Origin: Pseudomonas cichorii
GTDB taxonomy: Bacteria; Pseudomonadota; Gammaproteobacteria; Pseudomonadales; Pseudomonadaceae
Direction: 5' to 3'
Assembly (NCBI RefSeq): GCF_015471405.1
Contig: NZ_BLVZ01000007.1
Coordinates: forward strand, 62,001 to 126,000
DNA: 64,000 bases
Shown here: positions 1 to 8,100 of the stretch, one piece after another
How the letters are laid out: each line of letters starts with the position of its first letter
Position numbering within the stretch: the first letter of the stretch is position 1
Notes under the pieces: generated by a model
Database searches by the model: none
What the model saw: only the letters and a program-made list of their open reading frames with translations
Told to the model about the DNA's origin: nothing
Position numbers and translations under genes: made by a program

Positions 1-410
1 TTGATCTCACTGTGTTCGTGATGTTCGTCGCCGTCTTTGGCGTGGTCATCATGATCGTCATCCTTGTCGCCGAACAGTGGGCTTTCAAGCTTCACCGAGG
101 TAGCCGAACAGTTGGCGGCATCCGAGATGCTGAACAGGGCATTGGGCTTGAGCAGTTGCTCGCGAGCCTTGGCCAGTTTTGCCTTGTCCTCGGCAGACGT
201 CGCTGCATGCTCGAAGCCCACAATGTTCATGGCCGGGCTCTCGAATTCCAGCTCCAGAGTCTTGCCCGAAAGCACCACATCCAGACGACCCACGCCATGT
301 TCATGCGCGCCCAGGCTGCCATGCTCGTGTTCGTGATCGTGTGGTTCGGCAGCATTGGCAACGGCCAGTGGCAGCAAGGCGAAGGGTAGAGCAAGAAGCA
401 GACGACGCAT
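1..410 (-). CDS. Zinc-responsive periplasmic protein, DUF2796/ZrgA-like (3' end beyond window)
   Basis: The gene starts with ATG at 410 and runs off the left edge, so about 136 residues are visible. The N-terminus is a signal peptide (basic MRR, then a Leu/Ala-rich core ending ANA-A). It is followed by His-rich stretches such as HDHEHEHG and GAHEHG, and a second Asp/His-rich run lies at the truncated end (DDDHDDHAKDGDEHHEH). This architecture is typical of the DUF2796/ZrgA family, periplasmic zinc-binding proteins that in Pseudomonas usually precede a zinc ABC transporter; that part lies outside the window. A palindrome 31 bp upstream resembles a Zur box and fits induction under zinc starvation. 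The family call is from composition and architecture only. Confidence 0.8.
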   Translation of the reverse strand, partial: MRRLLLALPFALLPLAVANAAEPHDHEHEHGSLGAHEHGVGRLDVVLSGKTLELEFESPAMNIVGFEHAATSAEDKAKLAKAREQLLKPNALFSISDAANCSATSVKLESPLFGDKDDDHDDHAKDGDEHHEHSEI

Positions 411-440
411 GACGGACTCCGGACATGATTTGAAAAAATC

Positions 441-460
441 TGTTATGTGATCTTATAACA
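441..460. promoter_or_regulatory. Zur-like operator
   Basis: The sequence TGTTATGTGATCTTATAACA is an imperfect palindrome: six-base arms TGTTAT/ATAACA and a symmetric GATC centre, so 16 of 20 positions obey dyad symmetry. The half site TTATAACA matches the known proteobacterial Zur half site. It lies between the zinc-type gene leaving leftward and the polyketide synthase gene leaving rightward, nearer the former. Binding by Zur is inferred. Confidence 0.55.
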
Positions 461-621
461 ATTGGCGGCGCGGGTGACCTGTTTTTTATGTGCGCCTTCG
501 ATTTGGCATACAACGCACTCAAGTTATGACGAAGCAATCTCATAGCGCCTGAAATTCCTCCTACCGTCAAATGAAGAAGGCATTCGATCGGTTCAGGACC
601 GAGTCTCAGGGAGAGAGAAAC

Positions 622-1683
622 ATGCCAACGCTTTGTTGCCCGGCCGTTGCCGTGCCGGAGTTCACGATCAGTCTTGAGGAAACGCTGGCGCTCGTTTCCA
701 GCCTGTATCCGCATCATCCTCAGTTGCCGCTTGTGCGGCGTCTGATCCGCAATACCAAGGTAAGCAAACGCCATTTGGTGCAATCGATAGAGCAGACTCT
801 GGAACATCCGGGCTTCGAGATGCGTAACCGGACCTATGAGCGTGAAGCCAAGGCCCGCATTCCCGATGTCGTGAGCCGGGCGTTGAGTAATGCCCAACTG
901 CTTCCCCGGCAGATTGACGCAATCATCTATGTGTCCTGCACCGGTTTCATGATGCCTTCGCTGACGGCCTGGATGATCAATGAGCTGGAGTTTCGCAGCG
1001 ATACACGACAGATACCCATTGCCCAACTGGGGTGTGCGGCTGGCGGCTCGGCCATCAATCGCGCCCACGATTTCTGCCTGGCCTATCAGGAGGCCAACGT
1101 GCTGATTGTGGCCTGCGAGTTCTGTTCGCTGTGTTACCAGCCAACGGACATGACGGTCGGCAATCTGCTGTCCAATGGCCTGTTCGGCGATGCGCTGGCT
1201 GCTGCGGTGGTGCGAGGTCAGGGCGGTGAGGGCATCCAACTGGTGGGCAATGGCTCGCGTCTGGTGCTGGGCACCGAAGACTGGATCAGCTATGCCGTCA
1301 AAGCCACCGGTTTTCACTTCTGTCTTGACCGACGGGTACCGGGAACCATGGCGCAACTGGCGCCTGAGCTGCGCTCGGTGGCTGCGGATCATGGCTGGCA
1401 GGCCGACGATCTGGATTTCTACATCATCCACGCCGGTGGTCCGCGGATTCTCGATGACCTGTCGCATTACCTGGGCGTGGATTGCGCTCTGTTTGTCCAC
1501 AGCCGTGCCACTTTGACCGAGTACGGCAACATCGCATCGGCGGTTGTGCTGGATGCATTGCGTCGGTTTTTCGAGACTGGCGGCGCTCATCGGGGGGCGC
1601 GCGGAATCATTGCCGGGTTCGGTCCCGGCATCACCGCTGAAATAACCTTGGGTACATGGAACAACAGGGAGGTTTCACCATGA
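622..1683 (+). CDS. Type III polyketide synthase, PhlD-like
   Basis: The protein has 353 residues from the ATG at 622, which has a purine-rich RBS (AGGGAGAG) just upstream; an ATG 17 codons earlier lacks one. The chalcone-synthase-fold triad is intact: Cys138 in QLGCAAGG, His270 in IIHAGG and Asn303 in EYGNIAS. Segments such as SCTGFMMPSLTA and SLCYQPTD recall PhlD, the phloroglucinol synthase of fluorescent pseudomonads, and the length is close to PhlD (349). Such enzymes condense malonyl-CoA units on an acyl starter in the cytoplasm and cyclise the product. The phlACB acetylation genes are absent. Instead the gene overlaps an aldo/keto reductase by 4 bp, so the product is probably different and unknown. 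Confidence 0.88.
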   Translation: MPTLCCPAVAVPEFTISLEETLALVSSLYPHHPQLPLVRRLIRNTKVSKRHLVQSIEQTLEHPGFEMRNRTYEREAKARIPDVVSRALSNAQLLPRQIDAIIYVSCTGFMMPSLTAWMINELEFRSDTRQIPIAQLGCAAGGSAINRAHDFCLAYQEANVLIVACEFCSLCYQPTDMTVGNLLSNGLFGDALAAAVVRGQGGEGIQLVGNGSRLVLGTEDWISYAVKATGFHFCLDRRVPGTMAQLAPELRSVAADHGWQADDLDFYIIHAGGPRILDDLSHYLGVDCALFVHSRATLTEYGNIASAVVLDALRRFFETGGAHRGARGIIAGFGPGITAEITLGTWNNREVSP

Positions 1684-2618
1684 CTGTCACAGCATCTTCA
1701 GCGCCCGATACTTTTTTGCTGGGAGGTGACATGCCCATCAAGCGCATGGGCTATGGCGCCATGCACCTGACCGGATATGGCATGTGGGGGCCTGCGGAAA
1801 ATCCTGAGCAGGCCAAGGCCGTGCTGCGTCATGCCGTTCATGAGTTGGGCGTCACGTTCATCGACACGGCAGACTCTTACGGGCCGGGTGATAACGAAGC
1901 CATCATTCGCAGTGCGCTTCATCCATACCCTGAGGATCTGGTCATTTCCACCAAGGGCGGAATGCTGCGGTCTGGCCCCAATGACTGGATACATGGCGCG
2001 CCGGGTGCTCCGTATATCGAGCCCTTGGGGCGACCCGAGTATTTGCGTCAGCAGGTGGAAATCAGCTTGCGCCGCCTTCAGGTCGAACGCATCGACTTGT
2101 ATCAATTGCACAGCATCGATCCTCAAGTACCGCTGGCCGATTCTCTGGGCGAGCTTGTCCGTTTGCGCGAGCAGGGCAAGATCCGCCATATCGGATTATC
2201 CAACCAGCCTGGCGTGACGCTTGAGCAGTTGGAGCAGGCCCATCGTGTGGCGAACATTGCTGCCGTCGAGAACCTCTACAACATTGCCGACCGCACTGAT
2301 GAGCCGGTATTGCAGCGGGCACAGGCACTGAATATCGCGTTCATTCCATGGTTCCCGCTCGGCCATGGCGCGCTTGTCGGGTCTGACAGTGCGTTGCAGC
2401 CGCTTGCCAGCCAATATGGCCTGACACCTTCGCAACTGGCTCTGGCGTGGCTGTTCAATCATGCCCCTAACACAGTGCTGATTCCCGGAACCACGTCCAT
2501 CGCCCATCTGGAGGAAAACGCCAAGGCTGTGAGCGTGCAACTGGATGAGGATCAACTGTCAGCCATTGTTCGGGAGGTCGATAGTCTTTCGCTGCCGACC
2601 TGGCGTCCCGAGCGCTGA
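1680..2618 (+). CDS. Aldo/keto reductase of the PKS cassette
   Basis: This is a 312-residue TIM-barrel oxidoreductase. The AKR catalytic tetrad can be read: Asp and Tyr in FIDTADSYG, Lys in ISTKGG and His in QLHSID. The NADPH-binding C-terminal segment IPGTTSIAHLEEN is typical. The start at 1680 overlaps the PKS stop (ATGA) and follows AGGGAGG, so the two are translationally coupled. It probably reduces a carbonyl of the polyketide or supplies a substrate, but the overlap alone does not identify the substrate. The nearest general relatives are YdbC/Tas-like aldo/keto reductases. Confidence 0.85.
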   Translation: MTVTASSAPDTFLLGGDMPIKRMGYGAMHLTGYGMWGPAENPEQAKAVLRHAVHELGVTFIDTADSYGPGDNEAIIRSALHPYPEDLVISTKGGMLRSGPNDWIHGAPGAPYIEPLGRPEYLRQQVEISLRRLQVERIDLYQLHSIDPQVPLADSLGELVRLREQGKIRHIGLSNQPGVTLEQLEQAHRVANIAAVENLYNIADRTDEPVLQRAQALNIAFIPWFPLGHGALVGSDSALQPLASQYGLTPSQLALAWLFNHAPNTVLIPGTTSIAHLEENAKAVSVQLDEDQLSAIVREVDSLSLPTWRPER

Positions 2619-2630
2619 GGAGGAAATGCC

Positions 2631-3047
2631 ATGAGCACCTGCCAGCGGAATATCGCAACCCTGCGGGCTATCTATGAGGATCTGGCCCGTATTGCCGAGT
2701 TCGCGGACGATGACATCGTGTTGCACAAGGCCGATCAGAATGCCTGCCCGCCCACCGCCATTGGCAAGGAGGCGGTGCGCTCTCATGAAGTCGATCTCAT
2801 CGCTCTGACGCACTATTCGCTGTACATGGATGTGCAGGAAATCATCGCCAATGAGTATTTCGGTACGGTTCTCGGAAACCTGCGCGCAACGTCCGCCGAC
2901 AAGAGCATCTGCATGCCGTTCTGCGGGCTGTGGCGTTTTCGTGAAGGAAAGGTCATCGAGCACTGGGAAAACGCCTACGACGCAGGAGCCTTTGGCGGCT
3001 TTCTGATGGGGGATGATGCGCGGGCTGCTCGCTGGCTCTGTGTCTGA
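2631..3047 (+). CDS. NTF2/SnoaL-like protein of the PKS cassette
   Basis: A 138-residue protein begins 12 bp after the reductase behind a strong AGGAGG-type RBS. The pattern of an N-terminal helix (IATLRAIYEDL), a central VLHKAD strand and a terminal GLWRFREGKVIEHWE strand is that of the SnoaL/NTF2 fold. The fold includes polyketide cyclases and ketosteroid isomerases as well as proteins of unknown role. Its position makes a cyclase, isomerase or dehydratase acting on the polyketide plausible, but catalytic residues cannot be assigned. Confidence 0.7.
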   Translation: MSTCQRNIATLRAIYEDLARIAEFADDDIVLHKADQNACPPTAIGKEAVRSHEVDLIALTHYSLYMDVQEIIANEYFGTVLGNLRATSADKSICMPFCGLWRFREGKVIEHWENAYDAGAFGGFLMGDDARAARWLCV

Positions 3048-3089
3048 TGCTGTGGGAGCATGTACCCCAGCCAAGCGAGGAGACAGAGC

Positions 3090-3446
3090 ATGTTGCGTAT
3101 TCGTGGAACCATCGGCCAATGGCCTGTGGATTTGACGTTGGAACTGGACGACGGTGACTGGGCGCAACTGGGTGCCCAGCTCAAGGCCGCTGCCCCCGAG
3201 GCGAGCAGCGTTGTGGAGAGCCGGCCGGTCAATCAGGACGACAAGATCTGGCAGCTCGCCAAGGACCTGTTGCAAAAGGCCGGGCAACTAAGTGGGCCGG
3301 ATCTGCTGGGGAAACTGGAAGGGCTGACCGGCAGCACCGCCGCAGGCAAGCGCCTGCTGGTGCGTCTGCGCCATAGCGCCAATGTGAAAGTCGAAAGCGG
3401 CGCTGATGCACCGCTGTATAGCTGGGTCGAAATCAGCTCACCGTAG
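3090..3446 (+). CDS. Conserved hypothetical protein
   Basis: The 118-residue protein starts at the ATG 3090 behind GAGGAGA. It opens with a short beta-rich part (LRIRGTIGQWPVDLTLELDDGDW) and has a helical middle with DKIWQLAKDLLQKAG. There is no signal peptide or membrane segment and no motif I recognise. It lies 42 bp after the polyketide cassette but has its own RBS and looks like a housekeeping Pseudomonas protein. Its stop codon TAG forms the start of a REP-like sequence. Confidence 0.6.
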   Translation: MLRIRGTIGQWPVDLTLELDDGDWAQLGAQLKAAAPEASSVVESRPVNQDDKIWQLAKDLLQKAGQLSGPDLLGKLEGLTGSTAAGKRLLVRLRHSANVKVESGADAPLYSWVEISSP

Positions 3447-3465
3447 GAGCCAATTCATTCGCGAA
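3444..3465. repeat. REP-like element (variant)
   Basis: The element has the core GGAGCcAATTCATTCGCGAA (one mismatch to copies at 43446, 47475 and 52375), starting inside the stop codon of the preceding gene. It is a short intergenic palindromic element of the type common in fluorescent pseudomonads. Confidence 0.6.
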
Positions 3466-3495
3466 GAGCCCAGGTAAATCGCCAGGAAGGGCCGC

Positions 3496-4368
3496 TCAAT
3501 ACAACGCTGCAAACAACTTGCGACGGTAGGTGGTCACCAGCGGATGGTCATTGCCCAGCAGATCGAACACTTGCAGCAGGGTCTTGTGCGGCAGACCCTC
3601 GGCGTAATTGCGGTTGCGGATGAACAGCTTGAGCAGGCCTTCCAGCGCTGCTTCGTATTGCTGGCGGGACAATTGCTGGACGGCCAGTTGATGTGAAGCT
3701 TCGTCGTCCTGCGGATTTTGCGCCAGACGTGTTTTCAGCTCTGCGGTATCCGGCAGTGTGGCCGCCTCGGCCAGGAAGGTCAGTTGCGCCCTGGCACCTG
3801 CCAGCTCTGCCTTGTGGGCGTCGCTCTTGACCGCATCCAGCACGGTGCGGGCTTCGCCCAACTCGCCGCGCTCAGCCAGGCAGCGTGCATACAGGATCAG
3901 CGCCGCTGCATTGGTATTGTCTTCGCCCAGCAGAACCTTGAGCACCGCCTCGGCATCGGAGAAACGGCTTTCGGCAAACAGCGCTTGGGCCTGTTGCAGT
4001 GGATCAGCTGCTGGAGGAGGCGGCATGACCACATGCTGTTCGAGAATCTTGCGGATTTCCGACTCGGGCTGCGCCCCGGCAAAACCATCCACCGGCTGGC
4101 CGTCCTTGAACAGCACCACCGTCGGCAGGCTGCGGATGCCAAAGCGGGCGACGATTTCCTGTTCGATATCGCAATTGACCTTGGCCAGCAGCAATTCACC
4201 CTGATAGCTCGCGGTGATCTGCTCCAGCAACGGCATCAGCACTTTGCAAGGCGCACACCACTCGGCCCAGAAATCCACCAGCACGGGCTGATCGAATGAC
4301 TTGTCGATCACCAACTGGTCGAAATTCGCTGCGGTTGTCTCGAAGATGTAAGAAGTGTCCTGGCTCAT
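3496..4368 (-). CDS. ybbN: Chaperedoxin CnoX/YbbN (thioredoxin-TPR)
   Basis: The 290-residue protein has an N-terminal thioredoxin domain (residues 1-110) with the active site WAEWCAPCK (Cys38, Cys41), followed by an alpha-helical TPR-like half rich in Ala/Leu. The family protects unfolded proteins from oxidation and hands them to GroEL or DnaK in the cytoplasm. Unlike the E. coli protein, which has lost one cysteine, both cysteines are present, so thioredoxin-like redox activity is expected. The start at 4368 (MSQDTSY) was preferred over an upstream ATG because it gives the usual family N-terminus. Confidence 0.88.
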   Translation of the reverse strand: MSQDTSYIFETTAANFDQLVIDKSFDQPVLVDFWAEWCAPCKVLMPLLEQITASYQGELLLAKVNCDIEQEIVARFGIRSLPTVVLFKDGQPVDGFAGAQPESEIRKILEQHVVMPPPPAADPLQQAQALFAESRFSDAEAVLKVLLGEDNTNAAALILYARCLAERGELGEARTVLDAVKSDAHKAELAGARAQLTFLAEAATLPDTAELKTRLAQNPQDDEASHQLAVQQLSRQQYEAALEGLLKLFIRNRNYAEGLPHKTLLQVFDLLGNDHPLVTTYRRKLFAALY

Positions 4369-4462
4369 TGCGTGTCTCGCAAAATCTGAATGCCGCCAAC
4401 TATAAAGGCCCCAAGGCATTGCTGAAAGCGGCGAGTATCAGGGCAAGACCTGCGGTGCGGCT

Positions 4463-5116
4463 TCAGCGTTGGGCGTGATACAGGCTGACGTCGCGAAACT
4501 CATGGGGCTCTGCCAGATCGGGAAGGGTGTGAGCATGCAACATCGCCAGGCGTTGATAGGCTGCATGTTTGAAGTCGCGGACCCGTGAATCTGCAACCAG
4601 TGCCTGGCGGCCCCGGCTGAGGAACTGATCCAGCAAAGGCAGGTTGGCACGGTCATACAAAACATCTGCGACCAGGATCAGGTCGAAACGATCGGCCTCG
4701 GCAAAGAAATCTGCCGAGTAATTCAGTTGCACGTCATTGAGTTCAGCATTGGCCTGACAGGCCGCCAGCGCCAGCGGGTCCAGGTCGCACGCGACCACTT
4801 CGGCGGCACCGGCCCTGACAGCGGCAATGCCTGCAACACCGGAGCCTGCCCCGAAATCCAGTACACGCTTGCCTGCGACCCAGTGCGGGTGCTCGGCCAG
4901 AAAGCGTGCCAACGCCAGGCCGCTGGCCCAGCAGAAACTCCAGTAAGGCGGCTCTTCCAGAATGCGGCGTGTCTCGTCATGGCTGAAGGCACGATCCATG
5001 TTGTCGGCGTCGATCAGCCACAGTTTCAGCTCAGTGCCCGGTAGCGCAGTGGCGACCAGGCGGGCGTCGCCAAGCAACTGGCTCAGCGACTGCTGAAGTG
5101 CTGGCGGCGCAGTCAT
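4463..5116 (-). CDS. Class I SAM methyltransferase, METTL20/EtfB-lysine type
   Basis: The 217-residue protein has the SAM-binding motif VLDFGAGSGVAG and the downstream acidic strand VACDLDPLAL, then LILVADVLYD, the arrangement of protein-lysine methyltransferases related to METTL20 (electron-transfer flavoprotein beta subunit). It overlaps the upstream lipoprotein gene by 4 bp (ATGA), so they are co-translated. The substrate is inferred from the family. Confidence 0.75.
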   Translation of the reverse strand: MTAPPALQQSLSQLLGDARLVATALPGTELKLWLIDADNMDRAFSHDETRRILEEPPYWSFCWASGLALARFLAEHPHWVAGKRVLDFGAGSGVAGIAAVRAGAAEVVACDLDPLALAACQANAELNDVQLNYSADFFAEADRFDLILVADVLYDRANLPLLDQFLSRGRQALVADSRVRDFKHAAYQRLAMLHAHTLPDLAEPHEFRDVSLYHAQR

Positions 5117-5562
5117 GGCGCGCTGACGAACTGCAACTGTCCCAATGCTTGAGTGGTGGGTTGCTCGATACGCAACGACGGCAGATGCAGGATCAGTTGC
5201 CCTGATTTACTGGCGCGCCCGCGCAACTCGACCCGCTGGCCAACCGGGAAGGCTTCCGGGTTAAAGCGCAACTGGAAGGGCAGCGACTGGCCGTTGCCTT
5301 GCAGCTTGGTGCTGGTCAGCAGTTTCTGCGGGCGGCCACGCTCGTCGATCACCAGCACTGCCAGTTCGACTTCTGCATTGGCAGGTACACCCAAGAGTTG
5401 CCCGCTCAGTTCCCGTTGATGAGGCAACAACGGGCCTGGGCCTGCTGGAACCTTGGGCGCTGTCACTGCGGGTTTGGCGGGAGCCGGTTGTGGGGCTTCA
5501 GTGCTGCTGCAAGCGCTCAGCAGGCCGATGAGCCCGAGCAAGGCAATGGGGCGTAACGTCAT
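5113..5562 (-). CDS. YbaY-like lipoprotein
   Basis: The 149-residue protein starts at 5562 with a lipoprotein signal peptide ending LLSACSS, followed by a Pro/Ala-rich linker (residues 20-45) and one beta-sandwich domain containing REGL-type segments such as LSGQLLGVPANAEVELAVL. This is the YbaY/YscW-like family of outer-membrane lipoproteins. A GGAG lies upstream of this ATG; a longer start seven codons earlier would bury the signal peptide. Its role is unknown. It is the first gene of a two-gene unit with the methyltransferase. Confidence 0.75.
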   Translation of the reverse strand: MTLRPIALLGLIGLLSACSSTEAPQPAPAKPAVTAPKVPAGPGPLLPHQRELSGQLLGVPANAEVELAVLVIDERGRPQKLLTSTKLQGNGQSLPFQLRFNPEAFPVGQRVELRGRASKSGQLILHLPSLRIEQPTTQALGQLQFVSAP

Positions 5563-5766
5563 GAACGGCTCCAACAAAAACAAAATACAGAGGGCTGATA
5601 AAAAGGCCGTGATGCAGTATTACCGAATGCAGGCAGTTTCACATCGCCTTGATGCACTTTTATAACGCATTAACGATGTGCAGCCCGTATTCGTATGCTG
5701 CCGAAGTCTTGTCTTGCCAGCGAGATGCGCTACCATGGCGCTCCCCATTTTTTGTTGCCTGCCACC

Positions 5767-6231
5767 ATGCACTGTCCCTTCTGCGGTGCCAATGACACCA
5801 AAGTCATCGACTCACGCCTTGTTGCCGAAGGCGAACAGGTTCGTCGCCGTCGCGAGTGCCTCGCTTGCGGTGAGCGTTTCACTACCTTCGAAACGGCCGA
5901 ACTGGTCCTGCCTCGCCTGATCAAGCAGGACGGCAGTCGACAGCCTTTCGACGAAGAAAAACTGCGTGCTGGCATGCAGCGGGCTCTTGAAAAGCGGCCC
6001 GTGAGCGTCGAGCGCCTTGAGGCGGCCCTTGTGCATATCAAGCACAAGCTGCGCGCAACGGGTGAGCGGGAAGTCAAATCTCTGGTGGTGGGCGAACTGG
6101 TCATGACCGAGCTGCAAAAGCTCGATGAAGTGGCTTATATCCGTTTTGCTTCGGTCTACCGACGTTTTCAGGATCTCAACGAGTTTCGCGAGGAAATCGA
6201 TCGTCTCGCTCGTGAGCCGGGTAAAGAATGA
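5767..6231 (+). CDS. nrdR: Transcriptional repressor NrdR
   Basis: The 154-residue protein has the exact family length. Its N-terminal zinc ribbon uses Cys3, Cys6, Cys31 and Cys34 ([16 protein letters not shown]), followed by an ATP-cone domain ([16 protein letters not shown]). NrdR senses ATP/dATP and represses ribonucleotide reductase genes. It opens the riboflavin block; its stop overlaps the ribD start by 4 bp, an arrangement conserved in pseudomonads. Confidence 0.97.
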   Translation: MHCPFCGANDTKVIDSRLVAEGEQVRRRRECLACGERFTTFETAELVLPRLIKQDGSRQPFDEEKLRAGMQRALEKRPVSVERLEAALVHIKHKLRATGEREVKSLVVGELVMTELQKLDEVAYIRFASVYRRFQDLNEFREEIDRLAREPGKE

Positions 6232-7373
6232 GTACAGCGTTGGTTGAGCAGGACGCTCTGGACGTCCATTACATGGCCCGCGCACTGGAACTGGCGCGCA
6301 AGGGCATCTATTCCGCACACCCCAACCCCCGCGTTGGCTGCGTGATCGTGCGCGACGGCAAGATTGTGGGCGAGGGCTGGCATGCGCGGGCAGGTGAGCC
6401 CCATGCCGAAGTGCACGCCTTGCGTCAGGCGGGCGACAAGGCCCGTGGCGCAACGGCCTATGTCACGTTGGAACCGTGCAGCCACCATGGCCGCACGCCG
6501 CCTTGTGCCGATGCGCTGATCAATATAGGTGTCGCCCGTGTCGTCGCAGCCATGCAGGACCCCAATCCTGAAGTTGCCGGGCGCGGGTTGTTGCGTTTGA
6601 TGAACGCGGGCATCGCGGTCCAGTGCGGCGTACTTGAGCCTGAGGCCCGTGCGCTGAACAAGGGTTTCCTCAAGCGAATGGAAAAAGGCCTGCCCTATGT
6701 GCGGGTCAAACTGGCCATGAGTCTGGATGGCCGCACGGCCATGGCCAGCGGCGAAAGCCAGTGGATCACCGGCCCTGAAGCACGCTCTGCGGTACAGCGG
6801 CTGCGAGCGCAGTCGAGTGTTGTTCTGACCGGTGCCGATACGGTGCTGGCCGACAAGGCTCGCCTGACCGTGCGCCCCGATGAACTCGGCCTGAATGCGG
6901 AACTGAGCGCCCTGGCCGCCACGCGCCCGCCCTTGCGGGTGTTGATCGATGGCCGCTTGCGAGTGCCGCTGGATGCACCGTTCTTCAAGGCGGGCAGCGC
7001 GCTTGTCGCGACCCGTGCAGCGGCGTCGGCTCGTAGTCGTTATCACGATGAAGGCCACGAAATGCTGGCCTTGGCCAACAACGACGGTCATGTGGACTTG
7101 CGCAAGTTGCTGGTCGAGCTGGCGGCGCGTGGCGTCAATGACGTGCTGGTCGAGGCGGGGCCACGTCTGGCCGGCGCTTTCACCCGCCTCGGGCTGGTTG
7201 ACGAATATCAGATTTTCATCGCGGGCAAGTTCCTGGGCTCCACGGCCCGGCCGCTGCTTGACCTGCCTCTGGCACAAATGAGCGAAGCCCTTGAACTGAA
7301 CATCGTAGAAATGCGCGCAGTCGGTAATGACTGGCGAGTCATTGCTCTCCCTGTTCCGGCTCACGGCGTATAA
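6228..7373 (+). CDS. ribD: RibD: pyrimidine deaminase/reductase
   Basis: The 381-residue bifunctional enzyme carries out riboflavin steps 2 and 3. The N-terminal deaminase domain (about 1-145) shows the zinc motif HAEVHAL and [11 protein letters not shown]. The C-terminal reductase domain (about 150-375) shows [11 protein letters not shown] and [12 protein letters not shown]. It is translationally coupled to nrdR and followed 47 bp later by riboflavin synthase. The final codons GGC-GTA-TAA contain a TATAAT, but no well-spaced -35 was found. Confidence 0.97.
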   Translation: MSTALVEQDALDVHYMARALELARKGIYSAHPNPRVGCVIVRDGKIVGEGWHARAGEPHAEVHALRQAGDKARGATAYVTLEPCSHHGRTPPCADALINIGVARVVAAMQDPNPEVAGRGLLRLMNAGIAVQCGVLEPEARALNKGFLKRMEKGLPYVRVKLAMSLDGRTAMASGESQWITGPEARSAVQRLRAQSSVVLTGADTVLADKARLTVRPDELGLNAELSALAATRPPLRVLIDGRLRVPLDAPFFKAGSALVATRAAASARSRYHDEGHEMLALANNDGHVDLRKLLVELAARGVNDVLVEAGPRLAGAFTRLGLVDEYQIFIAGKFLGSTARPLLDLPLAQMSEALELNIVEMRAVGNDWRVIALPVPAHGV

Positions 7374-7420
7374 TTCCCGGCTTTCGCTTAGCGCGCAGCC
7401 CTTGTTCTCCCGGAGGACCC

Positions 7421-8083
7421 ATGTTTACCGGCATTATCGAATCCATCGGCAGCATCCGCGCCCTGACTCCAAAAGGCGGCGATGTCCGCGTTTATGTGGA
7501 AACCGGCAAGCTTGATCTGAATGACGTCAAACTGGGCGACAGCATCGCGGTCAATGGCGTCTGTCTTACTGCCGTCGAATTGCCCGGCGACGGTTTCTGG
7601 GCCGATGTCAGTCGTGAAACCCTGACCGTGACCGCTTTTGTCGACCTCAAGGTTGGCAGCCGGGTCAACCTGGAAAAGGCCCTGACGCCGACCTCGCGTC
7701 TGGGCGGCCATCTGGTCAGCGGCCATGTCGATGGTGTGGGTGAAATCGTTTCCCGTGAAGATAACGCCCGTGCGATCCAGTTTCGCGTGCGCGCTCCCCG
7801 CGAACTGGCCAAGTACATCGCGCACAAAGGTTCGATCACAGTCGATGGCACCAGCCTGACCGTCAACTCGGTCAATGGCGCCGAGCTAGAGCTGACCATC
7901 GTGCCGCACACCCTGTCCGAAACCATCATGGCCGACTACCGTCCGGGCCGTAAGGTCAATCTGGAAGTGGATCTGCTGGCGCGCTACCTGGAGCGCCTGC
8001 TGCTGGGTGACAAGGCTGCCGAGCCCGGCCAGGGCGGGATCACCGAAAGCTTTCTGGCCGAGAACGGCTACCTCAAATCCTGA
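7421..8083 (+). CDS. ribE: Riboflavin synthase alpha subunit
   Basis: The 220-residue protein starts MFTGIIESIG and consists of two homologous beta-barrel lumazine-binding halves (1-97 and 98-200). It dismutates two 6,7-dimethyl-8-ribityllumazine molecules into riboflavin and the pyrimidine substrate. A strong CGGAGG lies eight bases before the ATG. Both halves have the expected ligand segments (NGVCLT; VDGTSLTV). Confidence 0.96.
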   Translation: MFTGIIESIGSIRALTPKGGDVRVYVETGKLDLNDVKLGDSIAVNGVCLTAVELPGDGFWADVSRETLTVTAFVDLKVGSRVNLEKALTPTSRLGGHLVSGHVDGVGEIVSREDNARAIQFRVRAPRELAKYIAHKGSITVDGTSLTVNSVNGAELELTIVPHTLSETIMADYRPGRKVNLEVDLLARYLERLLLGDKAAEPGQGGITESFLAENGYLKS

Positions 8084-8100
8084 ATTGAAGGGGGTGCCGA

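Noticed and set aside
6168..7364. A 398-codon open frame on the minus strand opposite ribD, and a similar one opposite the type III synthase.
   Set aside because: High-GC codon bias in the real genes keeps the antisense frame open; ribD and the synthase have intact catalytic motifs.
7342..7374. TTGCTC and TATAAT at the end of ribD as a promoter for ribE.
   Set aside because: Spacing is 21 bp, too long for sigma-70, and TATAAT arises from the GTA-TAA stop region.
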